The translations under genes and the position numbers were made by a program. The notes below the pieces were generated by a model. That model made no database searches. It worked only from the letters and a program-made list of their open reading frames with translations, and was not told the DNA's origin. A DNA stretch of 64,000 nt, from the NCBI RefSeq assembly GCF_014237455.1, contig NZ_JABZFL010000002.1, positions 1-64,000 of the forward strand, given 5' to 3'. This stretch comes from Desulfobacula sp. (GTDB taxonomy: Bacteria > Desulfobacterota > Desulfobacteria > Desulfobacterales > Desulfobacteraceae). Shown one piece after another: positions 9,823 to 20,888 of this stretch (position 1 is its first letter; each line of letters starts with the position of its first letter).

Positions 9823-12090
9823 CTAAAATTCATGTTTCTTGAAATAGTCATAAACCGCTGCATTCGTACACACTTCATAATATTTTCTATCGGTCATGGC
9901 AATGAGACCAAGATCATGTTCATGAACATTCGGAATGATACCCTCCCGGATGATCAGCCATTGATTTCGACCGGTAACAGTGGGAAAAATCCCTGTAAAA
10001 AATTTTATTTTTTCCGATTGAATCTTTGGGATAACGCATTCAACCGGCTTGAGCCTGATCTCCTGGGATAATTTATTAAAGGCCGAGGGATGAAGTTCTA
10101 TCCCATTGACATTGTATCGCCTGGAAATATCATCGGATGTGGCAACCACATCCTCGTTGGACGCAGTCTGAAAAACATAATTGTTAAACGGTGTATCCAT
10201 GGAATCCATAATTTTTCTGGCGGCCTTGGAGCACCCTGACAAACGGTCTGCCATATTGATGGCGGATGAGATCATAATCTGAAAGTCACCATCAAAAAAA
10301 AGGGTTGGCTGACCCTTCCGGAACGTAATCCCGATACCCACTTCCAGAAAGGGAAAATCATATTTTCTATTTTTACGATTATATTGCTGTATGATCAGAA
10401 GAATATGTGTGGCAAGGCCGCATGCCCTGGCGATACTGTACCACCCTTCCGGACTTTCTTGTCTTTCATAGATTCCCAGAATCATGGCATCCCCTTCAAC
10501 AAAGACCTTGAAAGCCCCATATTCGGGAATAATCTCTGTTATGGGATCAAACATGTTAAGGCTGAAATAGGATGCGGGATTCAATCCCTGCTCTTTCATT
10601 TTGTGGACAATATCCGTGGATCCTCTGATATCAACCTTTAATATGGTGTGGCTGATCACCGGCTTTTCTTCGGTGGTTGATTCATGGGAAAGGAGAAATT
10701 CGTAAAGGGTGTTGTTTACCCTGGAAAGTCGAATATGATTTTCCTCCTTCACGAGATAAACAAGCGCCATGGCCCTCTCCAACAGCTTGAAATTTTCAAA
10801 ATCCCTGTGATAACGAAAAAATCCTTTGAAAAACCGTATCAGGTATGCCTCTTTTTGTGAGGTCCGCAAACCTTTAATACGCTTTTGACACCGTTTCAAC
10901 GATCTCGCGGAAAAGGGGACCTGATTAATTTTTGCCAACCGCTTGAGACGGTTTATACTAACTTTTCTGGTGCCGGGAACTATCATAAACTGTAAAATAA
11001 CCTGGGGAACCAGGGGAGGACAGTACTCCGGATAGACCGATCTTATCTCATAGGACGCACAGATTCTTTCCACCACCCCGGAAGATTTAAGTTTTTTATA
11101 AAAAAACCGCAACATCCGGTGCTGTCTTTGGGCCATCTGCCTGAGGGCCTTCAATTCTTTCCTTTTTTTACCCTGTTTTCTCTGTGCCCTGTACAATTCT
11201 CTGGTGGAAACAAAATCAAAAAGGAGGTCAACATTTCCAATCTGTTTTATCCAGGCGTCCACCTGTTTATCACTGACCACACCCCCTGTCCCATGATCTT
11301 TTGAACCCTTTTGGGAAAGACCGGGTCTGCCCATGGAGCGCAAATGTTTTTTAATGCTGGATAGCAACAGATCGTACTTATCCGCGTCATCAATGCGCTG
11401 ACCCGGAAGAATATCATAGGTGTCGATCATGAAATAATCATTATTTTTTTCGATATGTAAAAAGGGATTTAAAAACAGATCTTCGGGCAAAATACTATCC
11501 ATACCGAAATTTGACTTCCGAATACCATTCAGTTCCTTTTGATCAACATCATTTATATGCTCAAAAATAATTTTCCCAGTGGCCCGGATGATTGGGTCTT
11601 TATTCAGCAGAATTTCAGAAAGCTCTGCCTTCAAAACAACGGCATCATCCATATAGAAACGTCCGGAATTCTCCTTTTCCCGGATCAACAATCGGATAGT
11701 GGCAATAAATTTATCATAACAGACCGCGATTCCCTGAATCAGCATCTTGGCAACCGCTGTTCGGGCAATGTAATCCACTTGTATTTCCCGCTCCGCCTTT
11801 GCACGGTTAATGGCAGAAAGCATCACCTCACGGTAACTGTTTTTAAATTGATTCTTCTCAACAGCACCGCTTCCTTTTCCGGCGATTTCCCTGCCTTTTC
11901 CGGGCATGGCATTATCTTCTATGGTATGTAAAATAAACTGGTCTGAAACCTTGCAGAAGGTGTCGCTCAAATATACGTCATATCTGTTGTTGTCCACACC
12001 GGGTGTTAATCGATCCAGAGAAAAGGATATGGCATACTCTGTCACCGGGAATTGATCCAGACTGGGTATTTTGGAAGGCCAGACGCTCAT
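9823..12090 (-). CDS. Class III nucleotidyl cyclase-domain protein
   Basis: ILKVDIRGSTDIVHKM, VFVEGDAMI metal-site motifs, SSAINMADRLSG; start at MSVWPSK (12090), immediately after the stop of the preceding gene. Confidence 0.7.
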   Translation of the reverse strand: MSVWPSKIPSLDQFPVTEYAISFSLDRLTPGVDNNRYDVYLSDTFCKVSDQFILHTIEDNAMPGKGREIAGKGSGAVEKNQFKNSYREVMLSAINRAKAEREIQVDYIARTAVAKMLIQGIAVCYDKFIATIRLLIREKENSGRFYMDDAVVLKAELSEILLNKDPIIRATGKIIFEHINDVDQKELNGIRKSNFGMDSILPEDLFLNPFLHIEKNNDYFMIDTYDILPGQRIDDADKYDLLLSSIKKHLRSMGRPGLSQKGSKDHGTGGVVSDKQVDAWIKQIGNVDLLFDFVSTRELYRAQRKQGKKRKELKALRQMAQRQHRMLRFFYKKLKSSGVVERICASYEIRSVYPEYCPPLVPQVILQFMIVPGTRKVSINRLKRLAKINQVPFSARSLKRCQKRIKGLRTSQKEAYLIRFFKGFFRYHRDFENFKLLERAMALVYLVKEENHIRLSRVNNTLYEFLLSHESTTEEKPVISHTILKVDIRGSTDIVHKMKEQGLNPASYFSLNMFDPITEIIPEYGAFKVFVEGDAMILGIYERQESPEGWYSIARACGLATHILLIIQQYNRKNRKYDFPFLEVGIGITFRKGQPTLFFDGDFQIMISSAINMADRLSGCSKAARKIMDSMDTPFNNYVFQTASNEDVVATSDDISRRYNVNGIELHPSAFNKLSQEIRLKPVECVIPKIQSEKIKFFTGIFPTVTGRNQWLIIREGIIPNVHEHDLGLIAMTDRKYYEVCTNAAVYDYFKKHEF

Positions 12091-12091
12091 T

Positions 12092-12463
12092 TTAAAGCCT
12101 GAATTCTTCTTTGCAGTGGTCACAAAAAGAAGTGGCCAGCATTTGTTTACAGTGAACACACTTATCCGATAGATAGCGTTTCTTGCCCTGCATCTTATCA
12201 CAATCGGGACAATGCCAGTCTTTGTGTGTTGAAACAAATTTGTTACAATTGGGACATTTGACGGGAACTTTCCTGAAAACCAGATAAAAAATTCCTGAGC
12301 CAATAAAAAACGGGCCCAATAATTTAAATTGAAGCGTTGTTGCAAACTGATCAAATTCTGCCGAGCCGGAAAGAATAACCCATAGCAAAAAAAAGATGGC
12401 TGTGATTGCAAGAAATTTAAACCGAAAATGAAAAAAAACACTTTTTAATGGTTTTTCCTCCAT
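12092..12463 (-). CDS. Small membrane protein with C-terminal zinc ribbons
   Basis: Two hydrophobic segments, then CPNCNKF, CPDCDK, CVHCKQ, CDHCKE. Confidence 0.65.
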   Translation of the reverse strand: MEEKPLKSVFFHFRFKFLAITAIFFLLWVILSGSAEFDQFATTLQFKLLGPFFIGSGIFYLVFRKVPVKCPNCNKFVSTHKDWHCPDCDKMQGKKRYLSDKCVHCKQMLATSFCDHCKEEFRL

Positions 12464-12562
12464 GTTTTGTAAGCTCCTTATTCCTTTTTATTTATTTTAA
12501 TAAAAACTTTATTTTACTTGTTCTTTCAGTGTTTGAACCATTCTTTTCATGCCTTCTTCCTG

Positions 12563-14395
12563 CTAAATTATTCCAAAAAGCGGTCCACCCTTTTTTCCCA
12601 ATGCATCCACTTTTTCTACCACTTTTTTATCAGATACCAATGGATCGGCATGAAAGGGTTTTATTCTGGCATCTATAATTAAGGGCGGGTTACACGCCCA
12701 GTGTTTGAACAGGATTTTTTCATTGACCCCGTAAATGTCATGGGAAGGGTTTGATCTTAAAAAAGTTACCCATAAAAAATTTAAAAATGATTTGGCTGCA
12801 AAATCGGCATCATCCACCACCACAAACAGGGGCAGTGAGTCTAAGTCAGTTTGAGTCTGCAAGTACTTTTTCAACCGATTAATTTGTATTTTGCCTTTTG
12901 GATATGTTTTAAAACGGGGTCCTTCAAGCACTACCATGCCCGGCGCAGCAATTTTTGGGTGTACAAATTCCTCAGGCAAAGAAAAATTCTGTGAGAATTC
13001 AATTTTCAAGTGGCGTCTTTTTTCACCTGCCGCTGCAATCACCAGTTTGGAGCCCTGGTTTATGTCCCTGGTGGAATAATCAAGGGTGTCCATGGTTGTT
13101 TTTGTGAAAAAATGGAAATCAGACGCAAAATCAATTCGTTCAAGCATATGGATAAAAAATGCTTTTTCGTCCTTCACGTTCAACTCGGGGTTGTCTTCGT
13201 GAGCACAGATCATCAGATATTTTGCCAAAGATAACTGACCCGTACCCAGAATCCTGCTGGCATGGGTTAACAATTCCCTTGGCACCCTTCTTTCATAAGG
13301 GACATACCGCTCATGGGCTTTGACAAGAAGCAGGGGGTGAACCCCTGCATCATCTACTGCATTCACGGCAGTAACGCCCGGGATGCTGTCTGGAATCGCC
13401 GATCTTGTGATCTCATGGATCAATCTGCCAAAATTGGAATCTTCCTGTGGAGGACGGCCCACCACAGTAAAAGGAAAGATGGCATCTTTCCTGTGATAGA
13501 CAGATTCTACCTTCACATACGGATACTCGTGTTCAAGGGAATAGTAGCCCAGGTGGTCGCCAAACGGGCCTTCTCTTTTTGTTTTCCCCGGAACAACGAT
13601 TCCCGTGATACAAAAATCCGTATCCGCAGAAATCAAATAATTATTTTTATTGGCATATTTAAAATTCTTACCGGCAAGCGCTCCTGCAAAGGCAATTTCA
13701 GGAAGGCCTTCCGGGAGCGGCATAACAGCAGCCAGTGTATGGGCAGGCGGCCCACCGATAAAGATGCTGACCCGCAAAGCCTGATTTTTCTCAAGGGCCT
13801 TTTTATGGTGATTACCGACGCCCCGGTGCAATTGATAATGAAGACCGATTTCTTTGCCTGAATCATAATCATTTCCTGAAACCTGAATCCTGTACATGCC
13901 CAAATTTGAACTAAAAATAGAATCTTTTTCAGGATCTTTGGAAAAGACCTGGGGCAACAGGATAAATGCCCCGCCATCCTTTGGCCAGCATTTAATCATG
14001 GGAAGATCCTGAATATGGCATCTATTTTTCAGAACTTTGGGGTTGGATATTTTCAAAGGCAGTGAATGGTATACTGCCGGTAGAGCTTTCAATATTTTCC
14101 CGGGAGATTTAAAAACCGATCCCAAGTCTGATTTAATATTGACGAGGGCTTTTACAGACGCCAATTGGGGTTCAAAAATTTTAAGCGTTCGCTCCCATGT
14201 GCCGAACAGGTTTGATACAGCAGGAAATTTACTATTCATGACATTGGCAAACAATACTGCCGGTCCATTGGCATTAAATACTCTTCTTGTGATCTCAGCC
14301 ATTTCAAGGTCAGGGTCAACCCGATTGTGAATTTTTACGAGTTCACCCTGTTTTTCCAAGACGTCTATGCAGTGCTTAAGGCTTGAAAATTTCAT
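12563..14395 (-). CDS. UbiD family decarboxylase
   Basis: Full-length UbiD-like protein: EKQGELVKIHNRVDPDLEMAEITRR, KTKREGPFGDHLGYYS. Confidence 0.9.
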   Translation of the reverse strand: MKFSSLKHCIDVLEKQGELVKIHNRVDPDLEMAEITRRVFNANGPAVLFANVMNSKFPAVSNLFGTWERTLKIFEPQLASVKALVNIKSDLGSVFKSPGKILKALPAVYHSLPLKISNPKVLKNRCHIQDLPMIKCWPKDGGAFILLPQVFSKDPEKDSIFSSNLGMYRIQVSGNDYDSGKEIGLHYQLHRGVGNHHKKALEKNQALRVSIFIGGPPAHTLAAVMPLPEGLPEIAFAGALAGKNFKYANKNNYLISADTDFCITGIVVPGKTKREGPFGDHLGYYSLEHEYPYVKVESVYHRKDAIFPFTVVGRPPQEDSNFGRLIHEITRSAIPDSIPGVTAVNAVDDAGVHPLLLVKAHERYVPYERRVPRELLTHASRILGTGQLSLAKYLMICAHEDNPELNVKDEKAFFIHMLERIDFASDFHFFTKTTMDTLDYSTRDINQGSKLVIAAAGEKRRHLKIEFSQNFSLPEEFVHPKIAAPGMVVLEGPRFKTYPKGKIQINRLKKYLQTQTDLDSLPLFVVVDDADFAAKSFLNFLWVTFLRSNPSHDIYGVNEKILFKHWACNPPLIIDARIKPFHADPLVSDKKVVEKVDALGKKGGPLFGII

Positions 14396-14401
14396 AATTG
14401 A

Positions 14402-15784
14402 CTATTGGGCATAACCCCATTCTTTCAACCGGTTATATGCATACCTGGAATATTTATTGGGTTGATAATTAATCTTTTTCAAATATAGCATGTAGTTATT
14501 TGCTGCAGGGTCATTGTCACCTTTCTTATCAAGGCAATATCCCTTGTAAAAGGTCATTTGCGGGTTGCCCGGCAAAAGCTCATCACATTTAGAAAAATTT
14601 TGATAGGCCTTCCCATATTTTTTAAGCTCACTGCTTGCAATCCCCGCAATATAATAACCCTGGGCTTCTGCGGGATACAGCTTTTTCGCCGTGTTGGCAT
14701 ATGCCAGGGCCTTTGCCGGTTTTTTCCTGAGCATCAGGCATTTGGACATTAAGATATGAGCCGTATAATCATACTTTAATTTATGGATCGATTTTTTAAA
14801 CGTATTCTCAGCTTTGTCATACTCCTTTTTGACCAGATGCTTTTCTCCCTGCTGCAAAAGTTCTATGCCTTCTTTTTTAGCCCGTAAGAAAGCAATGTTA
14901 TCCATATATCTTTCTCGATTCAACGGATAATCTTTTGTCTGCCGGTAAACCCCTTTTTCTCTTTGAACCGCAGAACTTAGCCGTTCCACACTCATTGGAT
15001 GGGTTGAAAAAAGCACCTGGGCAGAACCCGGGCTTTCTTTGTGCAGAGAGTCAAGCATTTCCATGAGTCCGACAAACCCTTTGGAAGGGTAGCCTGCCTT
15101 AACCATATACTCATTGCCAAGATAGTCTGCTTCTCTTTCATTATCCCGGCTGTACCTGGATAAAAGTAATCCCTGGCCCAGCATGCCAAGCTGTTGCGTC
15201 AGTTCACCAACCCCAGACCCATGGGAACTTGCTGCAATGGATAAGCCGCTCACAAGCATTGAAGAAAGCCGTCCTTTGGAGATCTGTTCTGCCATATGCC
15301 TTGCATTGATATGTCCCAGCTCATGGCCTAACAAAGAGGCCAGTTGCGCCTCATTGTCAAGTTTCAATAAAATTCCTCTTGTTACAGCAATGGAGCCTCC
15401 GGGGAATGCATATGCATTAATATAGGTTGCATTCACACAGTGAAAATTATACGGCATATCCGGCCTGTGAACATTTGGCAGCAGTCTTTTGCCAACGTCA
15501 GATACATATTGATTAATTTTAGCATCCCGGGTAATGCCGTAATCTGAAGAAAACTGAAAAGATGACTGCTGCTTATCGATCCCGATCTCCTGCTGTTTGG
15601 AAACCATCATCAATTGTTTTTTTCCTGTGACAGGGTCAACACCACACCCGGTGAAAAATATCGGGCCTGCAATGGATGCAGACATAAAGGCCCCATATTT
15701 TAAAAACAGCCTTCTTGAAATTGGGTTCTTAGATATTGAATTATTCATTTTCCTATTGCAAATCCTATCCTTTGTTCTGTCCAT
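14402..15784 (-). CDS. M48 family metalloprotease with TPR tail (BepA-like), lipoprotein-like N-terminus
   Basis: HELGHINARH, EREADYLG, STHPMSVERL, C-terminal TPR-like repeats. Confidence 0.9.
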   Translation of the reverse strand: MDRTKDRICNRKMNNSISKNPISRRLFLKYGAFMSASIAGPIFFTGCGVDPVTGKKQLMMVSKQQEIGIDKQQSSFQFSSDYGITRDAKINQYVSDVGKRLLPNVHRPDMPYNFHCVNATYINAYAFPGGSIAVTRGILLKLDNEAQLASLLGHELGHINARHMAEQISKGRLSSMLVSGLSIAASSHGSGVGELTQQLGMLGQGLLLSRYSRDNEREADYLGNEYMVKAGYPSKGFVGLMEMLDSLHKESPGSAQVLFSTHPMSVERLSSAVQREKGVYRQTKDYPLNRERYMDNIAFLRAKKEGIELLQQGEKHLVKKEYDKAENTFKKSIHKLKYDYTAHILMSKCLMLRKKPAKALAYANTAKKLYPAEAQGYYIAGIASSELKKYGKAYQNFSKCDELLPGNPQMTFYKGYCLDKKGDNDPAANNYMLYLKKINYQPNKYSRYAYNRLKEWGYAQ

Positions 15785-15802
15785 CAGTTTATAAAAACGG
15801 GA

Positions 15803-16081
15803 CTAATGCGTTTTCAAAAACAGACTGATAATCAAAAAAATAATACCAAGGCCAAGTAAAAAACAAAAAAACGGCAGCTCATAAATCAGAAAATCGAGTG
15901 AATTTTGTACAAAGACAACGTCTATCACCCCTATAATGGCCTCAGAATTGTCTTCTCCGATCATTTTTGAAATCGTTAAATCAACCCAGAAGTTTTTGAT
16001 TTCCATAAACTTTGAGATGCCGGTGAAAAGCCCCACAAAAAAGCCTGCCAGCAAGGAATAAATCCCAAGTCTTGTCATCAT
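15803..16081 (-). CDS. Small two-TM hypothetical membrane protein
   Basis: ORF with two hydrophobic segments adjacent to the M48 gene. Confidence 0.5.
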   Translation of the reverse strand: MMTRLGIYSLLAGFFVGLFTGISKFMEIKNFWVDLTISKMIGEDNSEAIIGVIDVVFVQNSLDFLIYELPFFCFLLGLGIIFLIISLFLKTH

Positions 16082-16110
16082 TTTCTTTTTTCCTTATTCC
16101 TGAATTTTTA

Positions 16111-16169
16111 AAAATAGTTTGATGCTGCCTCAATATATTCTGCAAGTATTGCTCAAGTCAAACTATTTT
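16111..16169. repeat. 12-bp perfect inverted repeat AAAATAGTTTGA...TCAAACTATTTT
   Basis: Exact complementary arms 16111-16122 and 16158-16169. Confidence 0.7.
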
Positions 16170-16464
16170 CCCCGAGGCAATCGCATGCAGCGCAAAAACA
16201 GCTTAATATTATCTGTAAAAAACACCATATTTTAAATGATTGTTTTGCATTAGGTGGCAAACCCAGATCCGGATTTGATGTATAATTTCAATATCGCTTT
16301 ACAGGGCATTTAGATATTGCTAAATATATTTTTAAATTATTCTACAATTATCTGAGGTTGGATATCATTCATATTGAAAAAAACTTACGTCGTTAATTGC
16401 AACGGTCTATCATACCCGCTGAATTTAAAATTTGAGTGGGAGTTTTTATGAGGAGCACAACAGA

Positions 16465-18015
16465 ATGGCAAAAAAAAAAGCAGACGATCAGCCTTTTGAA
16501 AAAACTCTCTGGCTGACAGCAGATAAACTGCGCAAGAACATAGATGCCTCAGAATACAAACACGTTGTTATGGGGTTGATTTTTCTCAAATACATTTCAG
16601 ACTCCTTTGAAGAGCTTTATGCAAAACTTATCGAAGGAAAAGGAGAATATGAAGATGCCAATCCGGAAGACAAGGATGAATATAAGGCAGAAAGTATTTT
16701 CTTTGTTCCTGAAACCGCCCGGTGGAGCTATCTTGCCGCCCATGCAAAACAACCGGATATTGGCAAGCGGATTGATGATGCCATGGTCGTCATTGAAAAA
16801 GAAAATCCAACACTTAAAGGTGTTCTGCCCAAAGAATTTGCAAAACCCAACCTTGACAAGCAGTCCCTTGGTCAGCTCATCGATCTTGTCGGCAAAATTG
16901 CCCTTGGCGATGCCAAAAGCCGTGCCAAAGATGTTCTAGGACGGGTGTATGAATATTTCCTCGGTCAATTTGCCTTGGCAGAAGGAAGAAAAGGGGGACA
17001 GTTTTACACCCCTGAAAGTATTGTTCGGCTGCTTGTAGAGATGTTGGAACCCTATGAAGGAAGAGTTTTTGACCCGTGTTGTGGCAGTGGCGGTATGTTT
17101 GTCCAGAGTGAAAAATTTATTGAAAACCACCAGGGGCGACTGGATGACATTTCTATTTACGGCCAGGAGAGCAATCAGACAACCTGGCGGCTGGCAAAGA
17201 TGAATCTTGCCATCAGAGGAATTGATGCGTCCAATGTTAAATGGAACAATGAAGGCTCTTTTCTCAAAGATGCCCACCCCGATCTTAAATCAGATTACAT
17301 TATTGCCAATCCCCCGTTTAATATGAGTGACTGGTCAGGCGATCTTCTTTTGGAAGACAGCCGCTGGCAATACGGTACGCCCCCAAAAGGGAATGCCAAC
17401 TTTGCCTGGGTCCAGCATTTCATCTATCACCTGGCTCCCACGGGCATGGCCGGATTTGTTCTGTCCAATGGGTCTCTTTCTTCCAATACCGGGGGCGAAG
17501 GCAGCATCCGAAAAAAAATTGTGGGAAACGATCTTGTGGACTGTATTGTCATGCTGCCCACCCAGTTGTTCTACAACACCGGCATACCCGCCTGCCTGTG
17601 GTTTTTAAGCCGTTATAAAAACGGCAATAAAAACAGAAACCGGAAAAACGAGGTTCTCTTTATGGATGCCTCGGACATGGGATATATGATAGACCGTCGC
17701 AACCGGGCTTTTGATTATGAAAAGGATATCCTGAAAATTGCCCGAACCTATCATGACTGGAAATCAGCAGACGTCGGTGTCTATAAAGATATCAAAGGAT
17801 TCTGTAAATCTGCTGATATAGATGAGATTATCAAGCATAAATTTGTTCTAACCCCGGGAAGATATGTGGGGATTCCAGATGAAGTAGATGACGGCATCCC
17901 TTTTGAAGATAAAATGAAATCCCTGACCGGGCAGTTAAAAGGACAGATGGAAGAAGCCCAAACGCTTGATATTGAAATTAAAAAACAGCTCTCCAAGATA
18001 GGGTTTGAGATATGA
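16465..18015 (+). CDS. hsdM: Type I restriction-modification system methyltransferase HsdM
   Basis: [36 protein letters not shown]; start MAKKKADDQ. Confidence 0.95.
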   Translation: MAKKKADDQPFEKTLWLTADKLRKNIDASEYKHVVMGLIFLKYISDSFEELYAKLIEGKGEYEDANPEDKDEYKAESIFFVPETARWSYLAAHAKQPDIGKRIDDAMVVIEKENPTLKGVLPKEFAKPNLDKQSLGQLIDLVGKIALGDAKSRAKDVLGRVYEYFLGQFALAEGRKGGQFYTPESIVRLLVEMLEPYEGRVFDPCCGSGGMFVQSEKFIENHQGRLDDISIYGQESNQTTWRLAKMNLAIRGIDASNVKWNNEGSFLKDAHPDLKSDYIIANPPFNMSDWSGDLLLEDSRWQYGTPPKGNANFAWVQHFIYHLAPTGMAGFVLSNGSLSSNTGGEGSIRKKIVGNDLVDCIVMLPTQLFYNTGIPACLWFLSRYKNGNKNRNRKNEVLFMDASDMGYMIDRRNRAFDYEKDILKIARTYHDWKSADVGVYKDIKGFCKSADIDEIIKHKFVLTPGRYVGIPDEVDDGIPFEDKMKSLTGQLKGQMEEAQTLDIEIKKQLSKIGFEI

Positions 18016-19040
18016 CAAAAAAACCGGTTGAAACCTCCTACCACTCCCTGGTCGGTGATATTGGAAAACTCCTGGAACAAGGACGCACCCAGGCCATAAA
18101 AAAGGTTAACGCCATTTTAGTGGACACGTATTGGCAGGTGGGAAAAAGTATTGTGGAATTTGAGCAGGCCGGCTCCCTGAAGGCTGAGTACGGAAAAGAA
18201 CTTATGGTCCGATTGTCAAAGGACCTGAAAAACAAGTATGGCAAAGGGTTCAGCCGCTCAAATCTTCAATACATGCGTCTTTTATATGTCCATTACCCAA
18301 AACGCCAGACACTGTCTGGTAAATTGAGCTGGTCCCATTATGTTGAACTGCTATCCATCTCCGATGATGCGGGCCGTTCTTTTTATGAAAAACAATGCCT
18401 GTCAGACACCTGGTCGGTCAGGGAACTCAAACGCCAGAGGAACGCCTCTTTGTTTGAACGTATTGCCTTAAGCCGGGATAAAAATCAGATTGCAGCTCTT
18501 TCACAAAAAGGCCAGACGATCGAGGCCTCAAAGGACATCATCAAAGATCCCTATGTGTTTGAATTTCTGGATATCCCGGAGCATGTTCAAATTGGTGAAC
18601 GATCATTGGAAAATGCGCTCATTGACAAACTGGGGCATTTTCTTCTGGAACTGGGTAAAGGCTTTGCCTTTATCGGACAGCAATATCGAATGACTCTGGA
18701 CAACACCCATTATTATGCGGATCTGGTTTTTTATCACCGCATCCTCAAATGCTTTGTCCTCATTGACCTGAAGAGTGGTAAAGTCAACCATCAGGACATT
18801 GGCCAGATGAACCTTTATCTCAACTATTTCAAACGTGAAGAAAACATGGCCGATGACAAAGAGCCTATCGGTATCATTCTGGCGGCTGATAAGGATGAAA
18901 TTCTGGTTGAATATGCCACAGGGTCCATTTCCAATCAGCTTTTTGTATCCAAGTATCAGCTCTACCTGCCTGACAAGCAACTGTTGGAGGAAAAATTGCG
19001 ATTGTTTATGAAACAGCAGGAGATGAATGATGAGATCTGA
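18012..19040 (+). CDS. DUF1016/YhcG-type PDDEXK nuclease domain protein
   Basis: [57 protein letters not shown]. Confidence 0.9.
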   Translation: MTKKPVETSYHSLVGDIGKLLEQGRTQAIKKVNAILVDTYWQVGKSIVEFEQAGSLKAEYGKELMVRLSKDLKNKYGKGFSRSNLQYMRLLYVHYPKRQTLSGKLSWSHYVELLSISDDAGRSFYEKQCLSDTWSVRELKRQRNASLFERIALSRDKNQIAALSQKGQTIEASKDIIKDPYVFEFLDIPEHVQIGERSLENALIDKLGHFLLELGKGFAFIGQQYRMTLDNTHYYADLVFYHRILKCFVLIDLKSGKVNHQDIGQMNLYLNYFKREENMADDKEPIGIILAADKDEILVEYATGSISNQLFVSKYQLYLPDKQLLEEKLRLFMKQQEMNDEI

Positions 19041-20253
19041 TATTGGTAAAGATATAAGCGATTGGGAAGAAAAAACCTTAGGCGATATTATAACCTTTCA
19101 ACGAGGGCATGATTTGCCAAAAACCAAATTTAAAGGTGGACAATATCCAATTATTGGGTCGAATGGTATTATTGGGTATCACAACGAATTTACAACAAAA
19201 GAGAATGGGATAACTATTGGCCGAAGTGGGAGCATAGGAAACCCCTTTTTTCATAGAAAAAGGTTTTGGGCTCATAATACCACATTATATGTTAAAGAAT
19301 TCCATAATAGTGATCCAAAATTTGTATATTATTTTTTAACACAATTAAATTTTCAAAGTTTGAATTCTGGAAGCGCTGTGCCATCTTTAAACAGAAATTA
19401 CATACATCCTTTTCCGATAAGGGTGCCAAATTTGTCCGAACAAAAAAAAATCGCTAAAATTCTATCGTGTATAGATTCAAAAATCGGCAACCTCCAGCAA
19501 CAAAACCAAACCCTTGAAAAAATCGCCCAGACCCTTTTTAAACAATGGTTTATTGATTTTAATTTCCCGGATGAAAATGGGAAACCCTATAAGGATAATG
19601 GCGGGGAGATGGTTGGATCGGAATTGGGGGAGATTCCGCAAGGTTGGAATACAAGAAAGATACTTGACCTTGTTACCGTGACAGATTTCGTCGCAAACGG
19701 TAGTTTTAAATCTTTAAAAGAAAATGTGACAACGTATGATGCTGAGAACTTTGCAATGTACGTAAGACTTGTCGACTATAATAAAGGGTTTACAACAAAT
19801 TTAAAATATGTTGATAATTTTTCATATAATTTCTTAAAAAAATCAAAATTGCATGGTGATGAGGTTATTATTTCAAATATTGGAGCTAATGCAGGCACAG
19901 TATTCAGACCGCCATCATGGTTAAATATACCAATGACATTGGGAAGTAATTCGATTATGTTTTTTTCTAAAGATTACACTGAATATCTTTATCATTATCT
20001 TTTCACAAATATTGGTAAACATACGTTGCATTCCATAATAGGAGGAAGTGCACAACCCAAATTTAATAAAACTGATTTCAGAAATATTGAATTGATTATT
20101 CCTGAAGATGGTTTGGTATTGAAATTTAACAAAATAGCAATACATATAAGAGATAAGATTTTTAATAATAATGGCCAAATCCAAACCCTAACCAATACCC
20201 GCGATACCATGCTACCCAAACTCATGTCCGGTCAAATCAGGGTCAGTGACTAA
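19027..20253 (+). CDS. hsdS: Type I restriction specificity subunit HsdS
   Basis: Two TRDs; IAKILSCIDSKIGNLQQQNQTLEKIAQTLFKQWFIDF; TRDTMLPKLMSGQIRV. Confidence 0.95.
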   Translation: MMRSDIGKDISDWEEKTLGDIITFQRGHDLPKTKFKGGQYPIIGSNGIIGYHNEFTTKENGITIGRSGSIGNPFFHRKRFWAHNTTLYVKEFHNSDPKFVYYFLTQLNFQSLNSGSAVPSLNRNYIHPFPIRVPNLSEQKKIAKILSCIDSKIGNLQQQNQTLEKIAQTLFKQWFIDFNFPDENGKPYKDNGGEMVGSELGEIPQGWNTRKILDLVTVTDFVANGSFKSLKENVTTYDAENFAMYVRLVDYNKGFTTNLKYVDNFSYNFLKKSKLHGDEVIISNIGANAGTVFRPPSWLNIPMTLGSNSIMFFSKDYTEYLYHYLFTNIGKHTLHSIIGGSAQPKFNKTDFRNIELIIPEDGLVLKFNKIAIHIRDKIFNNNGQIQTLTNTRDTMLPKLMSGQIRVSD

Positions 20254-20888
20254 TGGAAAAACTCAGGGACACCATATCCACCTATGATGCCTGGGAAGGC
20301 TTAAGCACCTATATCAATCGGATTGAAACTTTTCTTGAAAGTGATTTTATTTCCTCAGTTGAAAACGGCAAAGCCCTGATCGAATCCATCTGTAAAACCA
20401 TTTTATCCAAAACTTCTGAACCCTATGGAGAGACCGACTCCATCAACAAACTGGTTTCCAGAACCCTGAAACACCTGGGGATCTTTGCAGAAAACCAGAT
20501 TTCAAAATTTGGCAGCGGCATGGTAACGGCCATGCAGAATCTGGGAGAGTTAAGAAACAACCATGGAGAGACCTCCCATGGAAAATCAATCGATGAATTG
20601 AAGAACAATAAGCTTGAGAAACTCAGCGCAGCTTTTCTGGTCAATTCCATTGAGGTGATGGCTGTTTTTCTCATTGAATATTATGAAATTGAATTTCCAA
20701 ATAAAAAAAACAAGAAAGAAGAGAAAATTGACTATTCTGAGTTTAATGAATTCCTGGATGATGAATATGGAGATGTCGATGTAATAGGCATTCCTTATCC
20801 CACAAGCGAAGTCCTGCTTTCTGTGGACACCACTGCATATGGTGTGAAATATCAGGAATATCTGGGAGATTTGGATGAAACTATCTGA
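20253..20888 (+). CDS. Abortive infection family protein (Abi_C-like)
   Basis: NGKALIESICKTIL...LGELRNNHGETSHGK pattern of Abi_C proteins. Confidence 0.8.
   Translation: MEKLRDTISTYDAWEGLSTYINRIETFLESDFISSVENGKALIESICKTILSKTSEPYGETDSINKLVSRTLKHLGIFAENQISKFGSGMVTAMQNLGELRNNHGETSHGKSIDELKNNKLEKLSAAFLVNSIEVMAVFLIEYYEIEFPNKKNKKEEKIDYSEFNEFLDDEYGDVDVIGIPYPTSEVLLSVDTTAYGVKYQEYLGDLDETI

Noticed and set aside
12092-12441. N-terminal 117 aa of the 872-aa ORF 9823..12441 as real protein
   Set aside because: This stretch overlaps the zinc-ribbon gene in another frame and has low-complexity character; the start at 12090 directly after that gene's stop is more plausible.
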